Of a stretch of 64,000 nt of DNA, positions 60,983-64,000 are shown piece by piece; positions within the stretch are counted from its first letter, which is position 1; each line of letters opens with the position of its first letter. Origin of the DNA: JAMXLO01 sp963696645 (GTDB taxonomy: Bacteria; Pseudomonadota; Alphaproteobacteria; Acetobacterales; Acetobacteraceae); assembly GCA_963696645.1 (NCBI GenBank), contig CAVOKY010000005.1:2232001-2296000 (forward strand), read 5' to 3'. The notes under the pieces were generated by a model that saw only the letters and a list, made by a program, of their open reading frames with translations, was not told the DNA's origin and searched no databases. Position numbers and translations under genes: made by a program.

Positions 60983-62233
60983 TCAACCTTGTCGCGCCAT
61001 GTAATCGTACGCCGACAGGACATGGCATTTCACGACGTGGAAGAACTCCTCCACTGTCACGTGCTCGTCTACGCTGCCCATGCCGGTCGGTGATGGGCCG
61101 TAAACGATGGCCGGCAGGTCTTTGTAACGCCACAGCCGGGCGTCGGTGCCGCCGAGACTGATGACCGGAGTGGGATCGATGCCGGACACCGCCTGGGCAT
61201 TCGCGCGCACAAGCTGCGCCATTTCGGCATCGGGCGGGCACCAACTCGGCGGGTTGTAATTGGTTTGACGGTAGGACACCCCTGGGTAGCGCCCCACGAT
61301 CTTGTCGATCTCTGCAAGGATCTGCGGCGCGTCAAGTCCGTTCGGCAACCGGATATCCACCTCGAGCGTGCATTGCGAGGCGACCATGTTGACCTTCAGT
61401 CCGCCCTGAACGACACCTGGATTGACGGTGACGCGACGCAGGATCTTCGACGCTCCCGCGCCGTATGCTTTGTCGATGGCGTCCGCCGCCTGATCGAGCG
61501 CTGCTGCGAGGTTGCTGGCCTCTGGCGCCGGGATGTCCTGCAGCCGATCCAGTTCGCCGATGACCTTGGCGGCGATCGCGGTCGCGCTCTGGCTGAGATG
61601 CGTGTAGGCGCCGTGCGCGCCCTTGGTGCGGACCGTGAATTCGAGCCACAGCGGACCTTTTTCGCCGAACCGCACCGTCCATGGGCTGCTTGGCTCACCG
61701 TTCAGGCAACAGTCGCCGATCACCTCGGGATGGTTCTCGAACAGATAGCGCGCGCCCCACGGCCCGAATGTTTCCTCGTCCGACACTGCTGACAGCGTCA
61801 GCCGGCCGTGCAGTTCGTCGCGCAGTTCGTGCAGGTAGAGGAACGTGAAAATCGAGGCCGTGGTGCCGCATTTCATATCGCACGCGCCACGCCCGTAGAT
61901 ACAATCGTCAACAAACGCGCCACCCCACGGATCCTGCGACCACCCAGCGCCGTCGCCGACTGGAAAGACGTCCATGTGGCCGTTCAGGGCCAGATGCCGG
62001 CCTGGTTTGCCACCGGCGAACGTGGCGACGATATTCGGCATCGTCTGCTGTGGCGCGATGATACGGTACGGCACATTGCGCTGGTCCAGCAACTTGCGGA
62101 CGTGTGCCGCCGCCTCGCGCGTGTCACCCGGCGGGTTGGGACTTTGGCAACGAATGAACTCCCGTAGGAACTGGAGCAATATATCGCGGTCGCTTTCGAT
62201 CCTTTCCAGCAACTTTGTCTTGCGGTTCTCCAT
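60983..62233 (-). CDS. M20-family metallopeptidase/amidohydrolase (ArgE/DapE type)
   Basis: 416 residues. Zinc ligands are in the expected order: His86 and Asp88 (NGHMDVFP), Asp119 (GRGACDMKCG), the catalytic Glu153 with Glu154 (SDEETFG), Glu180 (NGEPSS) and His391 (VDEHVTVEEFF). A lid domain occupies about 190-300. Family members deacylate N-acyl amino acids or cleave dipeptides. The start at 62233 is supported by GGGAGGTTTG just upstream. It lies next to the importer and M24 gene and may act in the same pathway, but the IS3 insertion now separates them. Confidence 0.9.
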   Translation of the reverse strand: MENRKTKLLERIESDRDILLQFLREFIRCQSPNPPGDTREAAAHVRKLLDQRNVPYRIIAPQQTMPNIVATFAGGKPGRHLALNGHMDVFPVGDGAGWSQDPWGGAFVDDCIYGRGACDMKCGTTASIFTFLYLHELRDELHGRLTLSAVSDEETFGPWGARYLFENHPEVIGDCCLNGEPSSPWTVRFGEKGPLWLEFTVRTKGAHGAYTHLSQSATAIAAKVIGELDRLQDIPAPEASNLAAALDQAADAIDKAYGAGASKILRRVTVNPGVVQGGLKVNMVASQCTLEVDIRLPNGLDAPQILAEIDKIVGRYPGVSYRQTNYNPPSWCPPDAEMAQLVRANAQAVSGIDPTPVISLGGTDARLWRYKDLPAIVYGPSPTGMGSVDEHVTVEEFFHVVKCHVLSAYDYMARQG

Positions 62234-62717
62234 GCCAAACCTCCCGGTGCAGATGCCGGGCCGCAGTCAAGGCCCTGACTGTCAACGATGCGGACTTGCG
62301 GCTCACCCTACGATAAGTGGCAGGACAGGCGAAGAGCAATTCCGGGGTACACATTGCTGCCGGTTGAGCGTGAAGAGCCCTGAACAAACTCAATAAAGCT
62401 GGGACGGATCGACTGCCCGAGCCTCGGCTCCGCGTTATCAGGCAGCGCACCGAGCTTGGCATGACAATCCGTTCTGCGGCAATTTGACTTGTCCGGAAGT
62501 ACTCTGCAACGCAGGTCACTCCGTTCTTGGGAATCGTGACGAGCGGGGCCGCGCATCGATGAAGCGCCCATACAAGGCAGCGGGCACGATCCTGCACCCG
62601 ATTTCCCTCGAAAGCATCTCAGCCAGCCCGTCCGTACCGGACGGGATACCATTGCAATACCCCACGCAATGGTTGCAGCATGACGCTAACACCGGAGAAG
62701 CGTGAGAGGCAGGACCA
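62234..62717. other. Divergent promoter region with a GC hairpin
   Basis: 484 bases between the M20 gene (minus) and the symporter gene (plus). CCCGTCCG (62627-62634) and CGGACGGG (62638-62645) form an 8-bp stem with a 3-base loop, 72 bases upstream of the symporter start. No T-run follows, so an operator or RNA switch-like element is as likely as a terminator. No genes recognised. Confidence 0.45.
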
Positions 62718-63995
62718 ATGAAGTCGAGCCGCATGACAACTTACATCCTCGTCGCGATGGTGCTGGGGATCGCCGTTGGCGGCCTGATCCACGACCAGTT
62801 CCCCAGCCCGGCGACGCAGAAGCTGTTTGCCGGCTATATCTCGTTCGGCAGCACGATCTTCCTGCGCCTGATCAAAATGATCATTGCACCGCTGGTGTTC
62901 TCGACCCTCGTCGTGGGAATCGGCCACATGTCCGATGCAGGGGCGGTTGGCCGCGTTGGCGGCAAGGCGATGCTGTGGTTCGTCAGCGCTTCCCTGGTGT
63001 CGCTGACACTGGGTCTCGTCCTGGTGAACCTGTTCGAACCTGGCATCGGCGTCCACAAGGTAGCCAGCGGCGTGAGTTCAGGGATCGACGCGCACGCCAT
63101 GACGTTGGACGGTTTCGTCAAGCACGTCTTCCCGGATTCGGCGATGCGCCCGATGGTGGACAATGAAATACTGCAGATCGTCGTGTTCTCGATCTTCTTC
63201 GGCGTCGCATGCGCTGCCATGGGTGAACGTGCCAAATTGGTGCTCGAAGGCATCGAGGGCCTGTCGCACATCATCCTGCGTGTCACCGGCTACGTCATGA
63301 AACTGGCACCGCTCGCCGTGTTCTGCGCCATGGCGGCGACCATCTCGACCAACGGCCTGGGGATCCTCGTCAACTACGCCAAGTTCATGGGCCAGTTCTA
63401 CTTCGGCCTCGTGTGCCTTTGGGCCATTTTGATCGTCGTGGGATTCATCTTCCTCGGTCCCAGCGTGAAACGACTTATTCTACTTGTGCAGGAACCATTC
63501 CTGCTCGCCTTTTCCACCGCCAGCTCAGAAGCAGCCTATCCGAAGATGCTGGAGCAATTGGCGAAATTCCCGATATCACGAAACATCTCGAGTTTCGTCC
63601 TGCCACTCGGCTATTCGTTCAATCTCGACGGCACGATGATGTACTGCACGTTCGCCAGTGTATTCATTGCGCAGGCCTACGACATTCCGCTGAACCTCGG
63701 CACGCAGATCGCCATGTTGCTGACACTGATGCTGACCAGCAAGGGCGTTGCCGGAGTGCCGCGCGCCTCGCTCGTGGTAATTGCGGCGACGCTCAGCCAG
63801 TTCAACCTCCCTGAGGAAGGACTATTGCTGATCCTCGGCATCGACACCTTCCTCGACATGGGTCGGTCGGCCACCAACGTCATTGGCAATTCACTGGCGA
63901 CGGCCGTGGTTGCCAAGTGGGAGGGGCAACTGATCAGCGACCTCGACACGCAGGAGATGATCGAGGAGATGGAAGTGGAGCCCATTCCGACATGA
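62718..63995 (+). CDS. Dicarboxylate/amino acid:cation symporter (DctA/GltP-like)
   Basis: A 425-residue member of the DAACS family with eight helices and two re-entrant loops. HP1 carries FSTASSEAAYPKMLEQL, the TM7 motif is SFNLDGTMMY, HP2 carries TSKGVAGVPRASLVV, and TM8 reads DMGRSATNVIGNSLATAV. The Arg in the DxxR motif favours acidic substrates (C4-dicarboxylates, Asp/Glu). The NVIGN in place of NVTGD resembles the proton-coupled DctA type. The frame ends at 63995, close to the window edge. Confidence 0.9.
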   Translation: MKSSRMTTYILVAMVLGIAVGGLIHDQFPSPATQKLFAGYISFGSTIFLRLIKMIIAPLVFSTLVVGIGHMSDAGAVGRVGGKAMLWFVSASLVSLTLGLVLVNLFEPGIGVHKVASGVSSGIDAHAMTLDGFVKHVFPDSAMRPMVDNEILQIVVFSIFFGVACAAMGERAKLVLEGIEGLSHIILRVTGYVMKLAPLAVFCAMAATISTNGLGILVNYAKFMGQFYFGLVCLWAILIVVGFIFLGPSVKRLILLVQEPFLLAFSTASSEAAYPKMLEQLAKFPISRNISSFVLPLGYSFNLDGTMMYCTFASVFIAQAYDIPLNLGTQIAMLLTLMLTSKGVAGVPRASLVVIAATLSQFNLPEEGLLLILGIDTFLDMGRSATNVIGNSLATAVVAKWEGQLISDLDTQEMIEEMEVEPIPT

Positions 63996-64000
63996 CGCGT

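Noticed and set aside
1..64000. CRISPR array or prophage
   Set aside because: No regularly spaced direct repeats, Cas-like or phage structural or lysis genes were found on reading either strand.

Overview
The window is a GC-rich alphaproteobacterial chromosome segment, most likely from the Acetobacteraceae or a nearby Rhodospirillales lineage. The main reason is gene order. HAD phosphatase-hfq-hflX-IMPase, UDG-NYN-folK, rpoZ-rsh-acpS-lepB-rnc-era-recO-parC, and uvrC/folB/pteridine-type SDR are all arrangements of that order. A hexameric-type citrate synthase, a FYDLN-acid protein and several PEP-CTERM proteins agree. No 16S rRNA or complete tRNA is present to confirm it.

Layout. 1-6.05 kb: HAD hydrolase, hfq, hflX and IMPase on +, a PEP-CTERM protein and an Asp/Glu racemase on -, and a GDPD on +. 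Nearly every conserved gene here changes frame several times, which looks more like base-calling error than biology. 6.0-16.2 kb: a hypothetical gene, a DnaA-box-like cluster beside an AT-rich stretch, gltA, an AraC regulator, two secreted PEP-CTERM hydrolases, an O-methyltransferase, DUF1203, family-5 UDG and a NYN nuclease. 16.2-27.4 kb: the housekeeping core (folK, vapBC, rpoZ, rsh, acpS, EF-hand lipoprotein, lepB, rnc, era, a coiled-coil membrane protein, recO, parC).

27.4-31.7 kb: decayed accessory genes (cupin, PEP-CTERM, and a LuxR regulator with an in-frame amber codon) next to an orphan periplasmic binding protein. 31.8-38.1 kb: a DNA-repair/folate block (uvrC, folB, PTR1-like SDR) split by an IS110 element that carries a candidate structured RNA upstream of its recombinase. 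38.3-47.7 kb: accessory genes, with a RICIN lectin, DinB and PhyH all disrupted, two more orphan binding proteins, and Gfo/Idh, YdcF, FYDLN and LssY-C proteins. At 47.72 kb lies the 3' half of a tRNA-Thr(GGT), as left at an integration site.

47.8-64 kb: a polytopic membrane protein, small proteins, a CrtI-like FAD oxidoreductase, and a possible uptake/catabolism set. That set comprises a creatinase/ectoine-hydrolase-like M24 protein, a Pot-type ABC transporter with a frameshifted binding protein, an M20 amidohydrolase and a dicarboxylate/amino acid symporter. An IS3 element with an unusual 25-bp perfect inverted repeat inside orfA interrupts it.

The core supplies ppGpp control (rsh), sigma-independent RNAP assembly (rpoZ), CoA-carrier activation (acpS), protein export (lepB), RNA/ribosome maturation (rnc, era, hflX, hfq) and DNA repair/topology (recO, parC, uvrC, UDG). 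The accessory parts look like layered insertions with many recent lesions.
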